Shown here piece after piece: positions 13,158-13,776 of a DNA stretch of 13,776 nucleotides. The stretch is taken from NCBI GenBank assembly GCA_023301785.1, contig JALZUF010000129.1:1-13776 (forward strand). Direction: 5' to 3'. Below the pieces are notes generated by a model, which ran no database searches, was not told the DNA's origin, and saw nothing but the letters and a program-made list of their open reading frames with translations. The position numbers were made by a program, and so were the translations under genes. This DNA is from Alphaproteobacteria bacterium. Lineage in GTDB: Bacteria > Pseudomonadota > Alphaproteobacteria > Micavibrionales > Micavibrionaceae. Within the stretch, counting starts at the first letter, position 1. Each line of letters begins with the position of its first letter.

Positions 13158-13776
13158 GTGCGATGTGAAAGTCGCTTGTGTGATTGTTTGGCATTTATGA
13201 GATGACCAAACCTGTTGTTTTACCAACAGTAGCCTAATGGTACGTGCATCAAAGTGATTTGTTGTCCGAAGCTATCAGGAAAATGTACTCTCCCTAAATT
13301 TGGGGGTCGAAGCTGTGAGGCGAAGACTAAACTGTAAGCATCAAAGCGGTTAGAGGCTAGGCTTAAATGGTAAGGTTAACATATGTGAACTACTGATAAA
13401 TGTCGTTACAGTTGAATAGCCAAAGATGCTGATAGGCTATATCCAAAACGGAGAAGTGATCAGGTTATTGTGTTATGAAGCTCACAATACGTAGACGTTG
13501 TATCACCGGCAGAAAGGTAGAACCTAACCCATTTGTGTCACATAAGTGGAACACAGTAAGCCTGTATTTTTTCCTTGTGTTTTAAGGAAGGTAACTCGTA
13601 AGAGAAGCTGATGAGAGTGCAGGTAAAGGAAAGTGGAAAAAGCGAATGCTGTTTTGTAATGAAATAGATAGGAATTGAAATATTATTCCGCGCGAAAGTG
13701 GGCAGACTTCCACAGGGTCTCTTATTACGAGAGAATTTGATAAAACTTTAAAAGGAGAAAAGCAAATGATGGTTAT
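13158..13776 (+). mobile_element. Group II intron, 5' part (truncated by window end)
   Basis: The intron starts at the GTGCGATG at 13158, matching the 5' consensus GUGYG of group II introns, directly after the traU codons for NCC. What follows is a structured, gene-free ribozyme region: conserved blocks such as GAGGCGAAGACTAAACTG (domain I), GTGGAACACAGTAAGCC, and GCGAAAGTGGGCAGACTTCC close to the domain III/IV border. It then reaches AAAGGAG and the ATG of the intron-encoded protein in domain IV. Domains V and VI and the 3' splice site are outside the window. The orientation is the same as traU, so splicing could restore traU. Exon-binding pairings could not be assigned with confidence. Confidence 0.9.
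13766..13776 (+). CDS. ltrA: Start of the intron-encoded reverse transcriptase/maturase (partial)
   Basis: ATG 13766 is preceded by a strong AAAGGAG at 13751-13757 within domain IV of the group II intron, the usual place for the reverse transcriptase/maturase gene. Only three full codons (Met-Met-Val) are visible, so the product is inferred entirely from its position. The symbol is the generic name for the family. Confidence 0.6.

Noticed and set aside
13144..13301. Possible IBS2-EBS2 pairing (AAATT at 13144-13148 with AATTT at 13297-13301)
   Set aside because: The five bases can pair, but no matching EBS1 was found in the right order, so the assignment is not secure.

Overview
The window is a long stretch of an F-type (TraF/Tra-type) type IV secretion operon from a low-GC bacterium. 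All confidently called genes lie on the + strand, packed with overlaps or gaps of a few bases. I recognise, in F-plasmid order, a pilin (traA), traL, traE, traK, traB, traV, traC, traW and traU. Just upstream are two small Ti-plasmid-style transfer proteins (TraC-like and TraD-like). The mix of F-type channel genes with Ti-type mobilisation genes, the A+T-rich composition, the small unknown membrane genes and a group II intron all resemble the integrative conjugative elements of Rickettsiales (the RAGE type, as in Rickettsia and Orientia) and their relatives in other intracellular or amoeba-associated bacteria. That assignment is by resemblance only; no search was run.

Layout. 1-2143: the tail of an unknown gene, a periplasmic DsbA-like thiol oxidoreductase, two unrecognised small genes and the Ti-type TraC/TraD pair. 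2198-5618: a truncated pilin paralogue, the probable pilin, then traL-traE-traK-traB. 5653-6868: an insertion of membrane-protein genes between traB and traV. 6881-9918: traV and traC (the VirB4-like ATPase). 9940-11062: a second insertion of membrane-protein genes between traC and traW, including a locus where the two strands carry competing ORFs. 11112-13157: traW, a small one-pass membrane protein and traU. 13158-13776: the 5' part of a group II intron that interrupts traU near its 3' end; the window stops at the first codons of the intron reverse transcriptase.

How the genes fit together. TraA would be the pilus subunit. TraL, TraE, TraB, TraK and TraV form the pilus base and envelope-spanning core, and TraC powers assembly. 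TraW and TraU are periplasmic assembly factors, and the DsbA-like protein could form disulfides in Cys-rich TraU. Coupling protein, relaxase, traN/F/H/G and trbC are not in the window.

Most notable for follow-up: (i) the first genes of the two insertions (5653-6138 and 9940-10413) are diverged paralogues that align without a gap, and each is followed by a polytopic membrane protein, so a two-gene module of unknown function seems to occur twice in one tra operon; (ii) a perfect 20-bp direct repeat brackets the second copy and a near-perfect 22-bp repeat brackets the polytopic gene of the first, both covering translation-initiation regions; (iii) the pilin has a tandem truncated copy; (iv) a perfect 12-bp inverted repeat lies inside the first codons of traU; (v) traU is split by a group II intron.
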